Source: Micromonospora sp. BL4
GTDB taxonomy: Bacteria; Actinomycetota; Actinomycetes; Mycobacteriales; Micromonosporaceae
DNA length: 64,000 bases
Direction: 5' to 3'
Assembly: GCF_003667505.1 (NCBI RefSeq)
Contig: NZ_RCVJ01000136.1
Coordinates: forward strand, 1-64,000
Positions 41,343-50,445 of the stretch are shown one piece after another. The notes beneath the pieces were generated by a model. The model was not told where the DNA came from. It searched no databases and saw only the letters and a program-made list of their open reading frames with translations. Position numbers and translations under genes: made by a program. Within the stretch, counting starts at the first letter, position 1, and every line of letters starts with the position of its first letter.

Positions 41343-41564
41343 ATGGGTAGCCACAAGCAGAACAAACACGACAGCGGTGGTGAGTCGGCGCGAGGCCGGC
41401 GGCATTCGGGCAGTGGCGCTCCGGGTCGCCAGGGCTCGCCCATGGAGCACTCGCCCGACCAACGGAACCGCCGTACCGCGACCGGCTCCGCCGGCACCGA
41501 GAACGACCTGGGCCGGGCCAAGGTCTCGGGCGAGGGGCGTGTTCAACGCCAGGGCGGCTCCTGA
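41343..41564 (+). CDS. small hydrophilic hypothetical protein
   Basis: A 73-residue, highly polar, probably disordered protein (MGSHKQNKHDSGGESARGRR start; then Gln/Gly/Ser/Arg-rich). No domain is visible. The longer frame begins at 41211 inside the preceding gene, but codon choice fits a start at 41343. The ribosome-binding site is weak, so it could be a random frame; a strong hairpin follows at once. Confidence 0.45.
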   Translation: MGSHKQNKHDSGGESARGRRHSGSGAPGRQGSPMEHSPDQRNRRTATGSAGTENDLGRAKVSGEGRVQRQGGS

Positions 41565-41576
41565 CCGAACAGTCAA

Positions 41577-41616
41577 CGGTGTAGCCGCCCCGCGCGTTCG
41601 CGGGGCGGCTACACCG
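41577..41616. terminator. 18-bp perfect-stem hairpin between convergent genes
   Basis: Arms at 41577-41594 and 41599-41616 are fully complementary around a 4-nt loop (CGTT). It sits between the small polar ORF and the secreted repeat protein and most likely stops transcription from both sides. No T-run is adjacent. Confidence 0.7.
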
Positions 41617-41627
41617 GATGAGCCGTG

Positions 41628-42533
41628 TTACGCCGTCGCGCAGATGGCGTACGCCGTGTCGGACCAGTTCCCCGCGAACGCGTCCTCCTCGTACGCACCC
41701 GAGGCGGCCGACGTCGGAGCGGTGGCCGGACCACCGTTGGGCCGGAAGTCGTCCACGATCCCCTCGCCGGTGACACCGTTCAGCTCGTAGCCGGCGCCGG
41801 TCAGCACCTTCCCGACCGGACAGGTCGCGACGACACTGCGGAAGTCGAGGGAGTTGCTGGCACCCACCGCAGACGTCCGCACCAGGCCGGGCAACGGGTT
41901 GGCGCAGATCGCGTACGCGGTCGCGGACCAGTTCAGAGCGGTGGCATCCGACTCGTAGGCACCGACGTTCACCGAGGTCGGCGCCGCCGCGACCCCACCG
42001 TTGGGGCGGAAGTCGTCGACGACACCCTCACCGGTCACGCCGTTCAACTCGTAACCCGTACCGGTCAGCACCTTTCCGACCGGGCAGGTCGCCGTGACAC
42101 TGCGGAAGTCGGCCGAGTTGCTGACGCTGGTTGCGGAGACCCGCACCAGGCCCGGCACCGGGTTGGCGCAGATCGCGTACGCCGTCACCGACCAGTTGCC
42201 GGCGAACGCCTCCGTCTCGTAGGCGCCCACGGTGACCGCCGTCGGCGCGGTGGCCGGGCCGCCGTTGGGGCGCAGGTCGTCGACGACGCCCTCACCCGTG
42301 ACGCCGTTCAGTTCGTAGCCCGTGCCGGTCAGGACTTTGCCGACCGGGCAGGTGGCCGTGGCGCTGTGGAAGTCGGCGGAGTTGCTGACGCTGGTCGCGG
42401 CGATCCGCACCAGGCCGGGGACCGCGGCGGACGCCGGGCTCGCCGGGGCGACCACCGCCGCGGCCACGACAAGACCGAGCACGAGTACGGACGCTCGGGC
42501 ACCGAACCGCCGGCCTTGTTTCTGAGCACGCAT
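41628..42533 (-). CDS. secreted protein with three 88-residue repeats
   Basis: A 301-residue exported protein. After a signal peptide (ending near SPASAAVPG) it consists of three tandem copies of an 88-residue unit. Each unit has the segments FRSVTATCPVGKVLTGTGYE, LNGVTGEGVVDDFRPNGG and NWSATAYAICANP. Each unit contains two Cys residues, probably one disulfide per repeat. The repeats are also highly alike at the DNA level, which shows recent duplication. I do not recognise the unit; the fold is probably all-beta and could bind carbohydrate or surface partners. The ATG at 42531-42533 has GGGAG 6 nt upstream. Confidence 0.8.
   Translation of the reverse strand: MRAQKQGRRFGARASVLVLGLVVAAAVVAPASPASAAVPGLVRIAATSVSNSADFHSATATCPVGKVLTGTGYELNGVTGEGVVDDLRPNGGPATAPTAVTVGAYETEAFAGNWSVTAYAICANPVPGLVRVSATSVSNSADFRSVTATCPVGKVLTGTGYELNGVTGEGVVDDFRPNGGVAAAPTSVNVGAYESDATALNWSATAYAICANPLPGLVRTSAVGASNSLDFRSVVATCPVGKVLTGAGYELNGVTGEGIVDDFRPNGGPATAPTSAASGAYEEDAFAGNWSDTAYAICATA
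41640..42420 (-). repeat. three tandem 264-bp coding repeats
   Basis: Three repeats of 264 bp, starting about 42420, 42156 and 41892 and running leftward, with the first two most alike. They encode the 88-residue units of the secreted protein; boundaries are approximate. Confidence 0.85.
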
Positions 42534-42952
42534 ATGTTTCTCCCGTCTGAGGCCCCGGTGGCGGCTGCTCGGTTCAGGGGAACCGGTGCCGACACCAAGG
42601 CCGATCGTGATGACGGGTTCACGGTAGGTAGTGGCATGACCAGGCATTATCTCCAAACTGACTACGTCGCGTAACGGACCAGTGGCTGCGCCTGTCAGGT
42701 ATCAACCTGGGCCCAACGAACAGCCAGATCCAGCGGACCCGGCAGGTCACCAACAGCCGCAACGGGCTGCGGAGTCGTCAGCCGGCGATAGCCCGAAGGT
42801 TCACCTCTGACAGGCGATTGGCGGAACGACAGAGGCCGTAACGCCCCATATCGTCAGGACACCTTGCAGTTACAGCCCGGGAAGGCGCCGGCCAGCCGGG
42901 CCATCCCCATGCTGGCAAGCACCGCACCGACGATCGGCCACGGGAGATCAAC
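42534..42952. other. intergenic region, 419 bp, divergent
   Basis: No gene is supported. It holds an inverted repeat CGGTTC-AGGG-GAACCG (42570-42585) about 37 bp upstream of the secreted repeat protein, possibly an operator. The segment carries the promoters of that gene and of the helD-like gene, whose ribosome-binding site GGGAG is near 42942. Confidence 0.4.
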
Positions 42953-45256
42953 ATGGACGTGCTCTCGGAAGAGCTCCGTCGTGAGCAGAAGTACTTTGAC
43001 GCGGCGTGGGATCACCGAGAGCGGATGCGTACGAACTTGAGTCTCGCCGCCGGAGCCGCGGCCAACAGTGGTGCCGCCACCCGCATCAAGCAGGACACCC
43101 GGGCTCGGCTCGACCGCATCGGTGCGTCAGATGAGCCTGTCGCGTTCGGCCGGATGGATGACGAGGGCGGCGAGCGCTTCTACATCGGCCACCATGCGAT
43201 CTTCGACGATGACTCTGAACTACTGGTCATGAATTGGCAGGCGCCAGCGGCAGCCCGCTACTACGAGGCCAGTCACGCCGACCCCAGGAAATTGCGGCTT
43301 AAGCGCACCTACGACTGCTCCATGAACCGAATCGCCTCGTTCAGCGACATCGTCTTCGCTCAGCTCGCCGAGGCGGTCGAGGAGCTGGAGGCGTACGAGG
43401 AGATCAGCGACGCGCTGCTCAGCGATCTGGAGAGCAACCGCACCGGCACGATGCAGGAGATCGTGCGGACGATCCAGGCGTCGCAGTTCGACCTCATCCG
43501 TGCCGACGCCGATCAGCTGACGATCATCCAAGGCGGCCCGGGGACGGGCAAGACGGCAATCGCCCTGCACCGGGTCTCCTGGTTGTTGTTCAACAGCCTC
43601 GGCAACCTGACCGCAGACGACATTCTGATGGTGGGGCCCAGCCCGACCTTCACCCGTTACACCCGGCTGGTGCTGCCCAGCCTCGGTGACACCAGCGTCA
43701 CCCAGGTCGATGTGCACCAGTTGCATCCGCCGGTGAAGCGGGGCCGCCAGGACGATCCGGCCGCTGTCAAGCTCAAGGGGGACGGCCGGTTGGCTGGGCT
43801 CGTCCGGCGGGCGCTCTATGGCCGAGTAGGCCCAGCAGAAAGCCAGCAGTGGGTCGAGGTGCAGATCGGGAATCGCACGCTGAGCCTCACCGCCGAGGAG
43901 CTGAAGCCACTGGTGAGCCGCTCCCGCGCGAGCGCTGGCACCTACTCGGAGCGCCGTCAGCTCTTTCGGGAGCTGTTGACCGAGCTCGTTGGATCCCGGG
44001 TGCGGATGGATCGCAGTCGTCTGCGCCTCGCACTGGATCCGGTGATGGACCGGCTCTGGCCGTCCTTCACTCCAGCGTCGTTCCTGCGGGAGCTCTACGG
44101 CTCACGGGACCGGCTGATCGCCGCGGCCGGCGACGAGTTCACGGCACGAGAGGTGTCCGTGCTGCACCGGCGACCGGCCGAACGGCTCTCGGACGAGACG
44201 TGGAGCGACTCCGACCTCGCCGTACTTGACGAGCTCGACCACCTGATCAACGGCGTCAAGGCGGGTTACCTGCACATCGTGGTGGACGAGGCGCAGGACC
44301 TCTCCCCCATGCAACTCCGTGCGATCGCACGCCGATCCCGCAACGGGTCGATGACGGTGGTCGGGGACATCGCCCAGTCGACCGGACACTGGGCGCGCGA
44401 CGACTGGGACGACCTGCTGGACCATCTCCCGGCGGAGCTGCCCCACGTGCTGGAAGAGCTGCACTACGGCTACCGCGTCCCCCGGCAGGTCTTCGACCTC
44501 GCGGCCAGACTCCTACCGATCGCCGCGCCCGACGTCGAAGCACCCCAGGTCGTGCGGGACGGGCCGGCGGATCCAACCATTCACCGGGTAGAAGACGAGG
44601 ATGAGCGGGCCTCGACAGCGGTCCGAGTGGCCATGGACCACGCCTCGCATGGTCGGTCCGTGGCCATCATCTGCCCAGCGTCGGGCCGGGCGGACATCGA
44701 ACGGCAGCTCACGGTCAGGGATGTCGTCTGGCGGGCAGCTTCCGCTGGCGACCTAGGGCCGGGCGTGAACGTGGTCAGCCCGCAGGAGTCCAAGGGGCTC
44801 GAGTTCGACGCGATCGTGGTCGTGGAGCCGGACGACATCATCGCCGAAGACGAGCGTGGTCACCGACTTCTCTATGTCGCTCTCACCCGCACGACGAGGT
44901 ACCTCGACATCGTCGCTCTCCACATTCCGACCGAATTGAGCATAGAGAGGATCGAAACCAGCACGGAGCCGAACTCGAACGCGACCAACGTGGAGGATCC
45001 ACGGCGTCAGGAGGCTGAGCGTTCCACGGTTACTGGTCCCCTCGAGGAACGCGAGTCGGACGGGCGCGTGGCTCCCGCCGCGGAATCGGATACGTCGACG
45101 GTCACGCAGCTGTCACCGCGCCCGGTGTCGCGGCGCTTCGTCGATCTCGGGGCCGAAGAGGTTGTGGCGCTGCTCAAGGAAACAGTGGCACCGAACCTCT
45201 GGCACGCCGTCCTGAACAGAGCCGGTGAGCTGCTCGATCAGGAGTCAGAGCGATGA
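42953..45256 (+). CDS. HelD-type UvrD-like helicase
   Basis: A 767-residue SF1 helicase-like protein of the HelD group. The N-terminal arm (LRREQKYFDAAWDHRERM) is the coiled coil that in HelD enters the RNA polymerase secondary channel. The Walker A is IIQGGPGTGKTAIA near residues 190-203, Walker B VVDEAQDLSP near 443-452, motif III MTVVGDIAQS, and motifs V/VI QESKGLEFDAIV and LLYVALTRTTRY. HelD releases stalled RNA polymerase, and its HelR relatives give rifamycin resistance. A Ser/Glu-rich linker follows the helicase core (about 655-710), which is uncommon. GGGAG lies 6 nt before the ATG. It sits at the left edge of the defence island and is convergent with it. Confidence 0.88.
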   Translation: MDVLSEELRREQKYFDAAWDHRERMRTNLSLAAGAAANSGAATRIKQDTRARLDRIGASDEPVAFGRMDDEGGERFYIGHHAIFDDDSELLVMNWQAPAAARYYEASHADPRKLRLKRTYDCSMNRIASFSDIVFAQLAEAVEELEAYEEISDALLSDLESNRTGTMQEIVRTIQASQFDLIRADADQLTIIQGGPGTGKTAIALHRVSWLLFNSLGNLTADDILMVGPSPTFTRYTRLVLPSLGDTSVTQVDVHQLHPPVKRGRQDDPAAVKLKGDGRLAGLVRRALYGRVGPAESQQWVEVQIGNRTLSLTAEELKPLVSRSRASAGTYSERRQLFRELLTELVGSRVRMDRSRLRLALDPVMDRLWPSFTPASFLRELYGSRDRLIAAAGDEFTAREVSVLHRRPAERLSDETWSDSDLAVLDELDHLINGVKAGYLHIVVDEAQDLSPMQLRAIARRSRNGSMTVVGDIAQSTGHWARDDWDDLLDHLPAELPHVLEELHYGYRVPRQVFDLAARLLPIAAPDVEAPQVVRDGPADPTIHRVEDEDERASTAVRVAMDHASHGRSVAIICPASGRADIERQLTVRDVVWRAASAGDLGPGVNVVSPQESKGLEFDAIVVVEPDDIIAEDERGHRLLYVALTRTTRYLDIVALHIPTELSIERIETSTEPNSNATNVEDPRRQEAERSTVTGPLEERESDGRVAPAAESDTSTVTQLSPRPVSRRFVDLGAEEVVALLKETVAPNLWHAVLNRAGELLDQESER

Positions 45257-45467
45257 CTTGTTGACGGAGCGACAAGGGCCGCGGTCGAGCGCAGACCGGG
45301 CCTTCGACTCCTGATCGCGTCCCGCCCCTAGGCGAGAGACGACCGCCGCAGAGGGCGGGGCACCCGTCAATCTGAAGCCACTCAGCGAGCACATCAAGGA
45401 CGTCCGGCGCGACAAGGCGACGTGAGGGAGGCGGCGCCTCTGGAGATCGAGAAACGAGCGTTGCTAT
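45257..45467. other. intergenic region, 211 bp, convergent
   Basis: No full gene is supported. On the plus strand an in-frame tract near 45370-45423 (reading LKPLSEHIKDVRRDKA before a TGA) looks like the tail of a lost gene, but too little remains to assign it. No T-tailed terminator is seen. Confidence 0.3.
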
Positions 45468-48400
45468 TCAGTCGTCCCCGGGCCGCAGGTCAACCCTAAT
45501 TTGCGCCAACTCACCCTGCTGCTCCGGGCTGAGCTGGCGGGCCAGACTCCGAAGCAGCTCCTCCTGTCTTGGCTGGCCGAAGGCGATCCGGTACATGGCC
45601 GTTGAATTCAACAGATGCGGCAGCACGGATGCGTCTCGCGTGTAGGGAGCGACCAGCAGGTGCCGCTCGATGCTCGCAGGCCCTTCGAAGACCCAGTACG
45701 GCACGATTTCTGACTCGCCCTCGGGCCGGCACCTTGCTGCGGCTTCGAACATCGATCGCCACGGGTCCCCGTCAGGGTTCGAAGGCAAGCCGCAGCGGTG
45801 TGCCACGTTCTTCCGCACGGCATGCCCCTTGTAGCGGTGCACCCGGCCTTCGCGCTGCTCCAGATCGACCGGATTGTGCGGCAGGTTCCAGTGCACCACG
45901 GCATGGCAGTAGAGATGGAAGTCCAAGCCCTCCTGACCGATGGAAGTGGTGGCCAACACAAACGGCCAGAACGGCGAATTGAACGCTTCGGAGACGCTTT
46001 CCGCACGTACCTCACCATTCATTTCGTCCCGTCCACGGCCGAAGCGGACGGCGTACCGACCGCGCATGTGGCGAAGGTCCAGACCCTTCGCCGCATCGAC
46101 AACGTCCACCTGATACGGCACGGCCCGGAGTGTCGCTGCACGAAAAACATGGTCGGCGAGGTCTGGCAGAGCCTCCGCGTCGAAGCGCTGCCACTCGGTC
46201 ACGACGTGCAGGTACTCGTCGAGCACTGCCTGAAGGTTGCCGCGGGCGGCATAGCTCAGGCACTCGCGCCAGAACACGCTGCTGTCCTCGCTGGCGACGA
46301 CCGCGGCTGCCTCCGGACCGTTGAACATGGCCCGGATTCCTGAAGCGATGCGTGCCGCCGCTGGCAGCGACATCTCTGGCGTCGCTAGCGGTAGCACCCG
46401 CCGAATGGCACGGAGCGCGCACACTGCTGGGGAGGCGAGTGACACCTCGGCAAGAACCTCGACCAGGTCTCCCGGAGGAGAACCGACGTCCCGCGGCAGC
46501 CCACCCGACGCCACGATGCGCTGCCAGTCATGCATCCGGCTCCGATAGGTCTCCGCCTCATCGCCCATCCGGCTGTCAGCCAGATCTATCGCGGCGGTCG
46601 CTTCTCCCGCTATTTGTCGCTCGTGGTCCAGCAGCAGCATTGCCAGCCAGTACCACCTCGGATCGGTCGGCCCACTCCGGTGCCCTGCCGTCAGCCTGTC
46701 GATCCGACCGCGCAACAGCCGCTGCGCACCGTCCGAAACCGTTTGCCAGGTTGGCAGTTGGCTGGCGCTCACGCCCATCGCGAGCGGATCGACCGCGTCG
46801 GCCAGGGCCAGGCTCGGATAAAGCAGGAGGTAGGTGGTGTCGGCCTCGAGACGCAGCGGGCGAGCCGCCCGGCTCACCGCTTCGGTGTACGTCACGTCGG
46901 GTCGCGCACCGGTGGTCGCGCGTTCGACCTCGTAGCTCAGCATCGCGCTGATCGAGTTCGGTACGGCATGCCAGGCAGAGAAGACCAACTGCTTGGTGAA
47001 TGCCCGCGCCACCGGCGACTCGAAGGGGCCGTCAGCCCGGTAGTACGGCGCAGATGCCGGCAACCACAGCAGACGATGTGTCGCAGGACCCGCAGCGGAG
47101 TTCAGGAGTTGACGCAGTCGGGCGTGGCCTGGCTCTAACTTCTGGTAGGTGTCTACGTCGGACCAGGGGATGGTGGCGGTGGTATGTGCCAGGACTCCGG
47201 TGATCGCTGCCGGCTCGTCGGCTATCGAGATCGCTTCCTGCAGTGCCGCCTTGACCTGATAGTTCTCCCGGTTGAGGAAGCTGAGCAGGTAGGGAGTCGA
47301 CTTCCACAATTCGATCAGATCGTGATCGCGAATGCCCTCCCCCAGGGGAATTCGGCCTGCCAGTCGACTAGCTGCGAGGTAGCCGCGGATCTCCTCCGCG
47401 TCCGGCGCCGGCACGCCCTGCGTCACGGTGCGCAGCATGCCGTCGCGGTCTGCGGTGCTCGCCAGGCGCTCGGTACGCACCATCACCGTTCGCAGCCGGG
47501 CGGAGATGGCATCGGTCACCACCCTAACCGGGCCGAGGCCGTCGTCGGGAATGCGGGTCAGCGCCCACCGCAACTGACGAAGGTCGGCGGCGAGCCCTGC
47601 CGCACTGGGTTCGCCAGCCAGGAATCCGATGGTACGCAGCAGGTCACGGTAGTGATCATCCTCGCCTGCGGCCCGTTCCACGTCCGTGGTGTGCATCCGG
47701 TACGGCGTAGCCGAGAGGAGGAGGGTGCGCGTGGCCGCAAGGTTTTTCCTGCCGCCGCCTCCCGTGAGCAGGTTTTCCAGCAGCGACTGGATCTCGGGCT
47801 CGGTGCTGTGCAGCAGATCGGCGAAGCGTTGGAACTCGTCGAAGATGACCAGATCGGGACGGAGCAGTTCGGCACCTGTGGCGGCCATCGCCCGGCGCAC
47901 GCACCCGATGAACTCGTTGCGCACCGCGTTGGCATCCGGATCCCGGCGAGACGTCTTCCGGAACTCGCTGTCGAGCCAGTCGAGCGTTTCCCGCATCCAG
48001 GACCCGCTGGCCTCCCGGTACCGAGCGTTCACTGCACTGAAGTGCCGCGCGAAGATGTGCTTGGCCCCCCACACCGGCTTCAACGGCCCGCGAGCAGCGG
48101 CGAACCTCTCCCGTAGGTCGCGCAGGCTGCCGTCACGGTCGCTGATGTTGCCCGCAAAGGCCCGGTAGACGCCCTTCCGCTCGGTTGCATCTGTGCCGAG
48201 CGTACTTGCCAGAAACTCCAGTGCGACAGCGCGTTCGGCCAACGTGCCGAGGGCGGTGCCGTGCTGGAGTGACGTGCCAGGGGTGAGCGCAACGAGGTTG
48301 ACGCCCCTCGGTTGCGCCCCGGGTTGTCCCGGCAACAGGGAGAGCCGGCCAGCAGCTGCCGTAGTCGATACCCCATGCGGGCTGAGCTTGCGGAGGTTCT

Positions 48401-48644
48401 GACGGGCGATCGCGGTGTTGGAGCAGACGTAGATGATGTCGATTCGCTGGTCGCCGAGTTCGCGCAGATGAGCGATTGTCTGAGCAACCACAGCTCGAGC
48501 CACCAGGGTCTTGCCGAGTCCAACCTCGTCGGCGACGAGGAATCGGGTGGCCGGCTCAGGATCCAGATACATCCGGCGGAAGACGTACTGTGCGGTCCTG
48601 CGCTGGAAGTCGGTGAGTCCGGCGAGTGCGGCGGCTTCAGCCAT
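45468..48644 (-). CDS. SF2 helicase (SNF2/DrmD-like) of a putative defence operon
   Basis: A 1058-residue DEAD/DEAH-type helicase. The Walker A ADEVGLGKT is at residues 38-46, the Walker B FDEFQ near 266-270, and LLLSATPYRMH follows. The C-terminal half has SIGQEGLDFHLYCHAVVHWN and NPVDLEQREGRVHRYKGHA near residues 895-940, the arginine-finger motif VI of Snf2-like proteins. About 500 residues between the two cores form a large insertion. Relatives are found in phage-defence loci with PLD nucleases. The ATG at 48644 has AGGAGG 6 nt upstream. It is the last gene of a five-gene operon and overlaps the PLD gene by 8 bp. Confidence 0.88.
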   Translation of the reverse strand: MAEAAALAGLTDFQRRTAQYVFRRMYLDPEPATRFLVADEVGLGKTLVARAVVAQTIAHLRELGDQRIDIIYVCSNTAIARQNLRKLSPHGVSTTAAAGRLSLLPGQPGAQPRGVNLVALTPGTSLQHGTALGTLAERAVALEFLASTLGTDATERKGVYRAFAGNISDRDGSLRDLRERFAAARGPLKPVWGAKHIFARHFSAVNARYREASGSWMRETLDWLDSEFRKTSRRDPDANAVRNEFIGCVRRAMAATGAELLRPDLVIFDEFQRFADLLHSTEPEIQSLLENLLTGGGGRKNLAATRTLLLSATPYRMHTTDVERAAGEDDHYRDLLRTIGFLAGEPSAAGLAADLRQLRWALTRIPDDGLGPVRVVTDAISARLRTVMVRTERLASTADRDGMLRTVTQGVPAPDAEEIRGYLAASRLAGRIPLGEGIRDHDLIELWKSTPYLLSFLNRENYQVKAALQEAISIADEPAAITGVLAHTTATIPWSDVDTYQKLEPGHARLRQLLNSAAGPATHRLLWLPASAPYYRADGPFESPVARAFTKQLVFSAWHAVPNSISAMLSYEVERATTGARPDVTYTEAVSRAARPLRLEADTTYLLLYPSLALADAVDPLAMGVSASQLPTWQTVSDGAQRLLRGRIDRLTAGHRSGPTDPRWYWLAMLLLDHERQIAGEATAAIDLADSRMGDEAETYRSRMHDWQRIVASGGLPRDVGSPPGDLVEVLAEVSLASPAVCALRAIRRVLPLATPEMSLPAAARIASGIRAMFNGPEAAAVVASEDSSVFWRECLSYAARGNLQAVLDEYLHVVTEWQRFDAEALPDLADHVFRAATLRAVPYQVDVVDAAKGLDLRHMRGRYAVRFGRGRDEMNGEVRAESVSEAFNSPFWPFVLATTSIGQEGLDFHLYCHAVVHWNLPHNPVDLEQREGRVHRYKGHAVRKNVAHRCGLPSNPDGDPWRSMFEAAARCRPEGESEIVPYWVFEGPASIERHLLVAPYTRDASVLPHLLNSTAMYRIAFGQPRQEELLRSLARQLSPEQQGELAQIRVDLRPGDD

Positions 48645-50445
48645 GGATGTCCTCCTGGGCAACGTGCCATACGGCGTCCCAGAGCCCGTCCAGGCCATCG
48701 GGCAATTGCCCGCCGCCATCCCGGACCGTCTTGAGCAGGTCGGCCACCTCACGCAGGCGCCCGGGATCCTTGGCGAGGGCTCTGAGCATCACCTCTGTCA
48801 GCGGTAGCCGCTCGAGGTCCGCGCCGGTCCAGTCGTACGCGCCGACGCGATCCACCTCTTCGCCGTTCAAGGGCAGCTCGTCGTCGGCGAGCAGGGCAAG
48901 CAGGTAACGCACCAGGCGGTGCGCATCCCCCACCAGGTCCGCGATGAGCCGCTGCCTCCGATCTTCGGGCTCGCCGTGCAGGGTGCACCTGACGACAAAG
49001 ACGGTGCTCAGCCCAGCCAGCGTCAGTTCGATGACCAGGAACGCGGAAAGGTTGGTGAGTGTGGCTGAAGTGCAGAACACCAGCCGGCCCTCGGTGTCGA
49101 ACACCGACGGCTGGTCGAGTTGCGCGACTGTCGCCGGCCGACAGCGCACCTCGACCCCGGCCGGAAGCGGCAGCGGTTTGTCGGACCGGTAAGTGACCTC
49201 GTAGCGGCCGGGCTCGGACTCGGCAACGGTGGCGGTGAAGGGGATGGCGGTCACGGCTCGGCGTACCTCGTCGAGCTCGTCTCGGTTGTCGTCGGCCGGT
49301 TCGTGGCCGTCCTCGGCCTCCCAGCTCAACAGCAGGTCCCGGAAGGTGCGCCTCTCGGGATCCCCCTCCCTGCGCTGTTGCAGTAGAGCCCGCACGGAGT
49401 GCCGTTCTGCTGTCGTATCCAGTTGCAGCAGAACCTCGACGTTGCGCTCGAAGGCGGCGCCGGTGGCGTTGGCGCTTCCGGTCCACCAGCTCGTTCCGGT
49501 GGCATCGTCAGTGACGTAAAGCTTGGCGTGCAGGCCGTCCTGCACGCGCCGAGGGTCGTCACGGCTCGCCCGCGGCACGTCGGGCGCATCATCTAGGACA
49601 GCGGAGTTCAGGGTGAAGCATTCGTATGTGCTGGCCGCCTGTCCGGCCGCAGAGAGGGCTTCCGGCCGGGACATCAGGGCTCGTCGTGTCGTCGCCGTCG
49701 GCAGGCGCTGCAGCGTCGTCGAGCTGAGGAACGGGGACACCACCAGGAGCCGGTGGCAGCTCTTCGGGAAGGGCCATGGCCCTTCGTCGAGGCCGAACAC
49801 GTGCAGGCGGAGATTACGAAACCCCTCCGGGGGCGCGAATCGCACCGCATCGAGCTCGTCGGCGAGGGCGGCGATCGGCTTGTGCCGTGCGTCGGGCAGT
49901 GACGTGACCGACAGCGCGGGCAACCCGCGGACCAGGTCACCGATCCCCGCGAGCCGCTGACCGCCGGGGTCGGATTCCAGGACGGTGATCGTGTCCCAGC
50001 ACCGGTCAAAGGTGAGGTTGCGGGTAGCGACAAGCAGCCGGAACGTCGGGCGCCCCGCCTCGTCGACATGGCGCAGTGCCCACAGCTTCGGGTGGAATGC
50101 GCCGCCACGGGGAGCGGTGACCGGCACGACCGCCTGCTCGATGAAGCCGAGGAGGGCTCTGCGACGGTGCAGGGGAGGGGCGATCTGCGCGGCATCGCAG
50201 AAAAGCGTGATCCGGTCGGCAGTACGGTGCAGCGCGTCGAGCAGGCCGATGGGTGTGAGCCCTTCCGGGGCCTCATCCTCGGAGTCGCCCGATTGGCCCG
50301 CGTCGAGGAGCGCGTGCGCCGCAGGAACCATGAGCAGGGTGGTCAGATTCAAGGTGTAGGTCGTGCCCACCGCGCAGTCCAGTCGGGTTCCGGGCAAGGG
50401 TCGGAGAGCGTCGACGAGAGTCCTTCGGTTGTCAGGCCGCACCAT
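48637..50445 (-). CDS. phospholipase D-family (HKD) protein of the defence operon
   Basis: A 602-residue protein with two HKD-type motifs: HPKLWALRHVDEAG near residue 120 and HAKLYVTDDATGTSWWTGSA near 305, the latter followed by GSANATGAAFERNVE, the classic PLD nuclease form. PLD family members in this setting act as DNA or RNA nucleases. A C-terminal 250-residue part (beta-sandwich-like, then helical) is not recognised. The start at 50445 (ATG GTG CGG) is preceded by AGGAAAGG; longer starts would overlap the next gene more. It overlaps DUF6361 by 14 bp and the helicase by 8 bp. Confidence 0.85.
   Translation of the reverse strand: MVRPDNRRTLVDALRPLPGTRLDCAVGTTYTLNLTTLLMVPAAHALLDAGQSGDSEDEAPEGLTPIGLLDALHRTADRITLFCDAAQIAPPLHRRRALLGFIEQAVVPVTAPRGGAFHPKLWALRHVDEAGRPTFRLLVATRNLTFDRCWDTITVLESDPGGQRLAGIGDLVRGLPALSVTSLPDARHKPIAALADELDAVRFAPPEGFRNLRLHVFGLDEGPWPFPKSCHRLLVVSPFLSSTTLQRLPTATTRRALMSRPEALSAAGQAASTYECFTLNSAVLDDAPDVPRASRDDPRRVQDGLHAKLYVTDDATGTSWWTGSANATGAAFERNVEVLLQLDTTAERHSVRALLQQRREGDPERRTFRDLLLSWEAEDGHEPADDNRDELDEVRRAVTAIPFTATVAESEPGRYEVTYRSDKPLPLPAGVEVRCRPATVAQLDQPSVFDTEGRLVFCTSATLTNLSAFLVIELTLAGLSTVFVVRCTLHGEPEDRRQRLIADLVGDAHRLVRYLLALLADDELPLNGEEVDRVGAYDWTGADLERLPLTEVMLRALAKDPGRLREVADLLKTVRDGGGQLPDGLDGLWDAVWHVAQEDIHG

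Noticed and set aside
45468-50445. Classical DISARM
   Set aside because: Helicase plus PLD is reminiscent of DrmD/DrmC, but no DUF1998 (DrmB) gene is present and the methyltransferase lies in a different unit.
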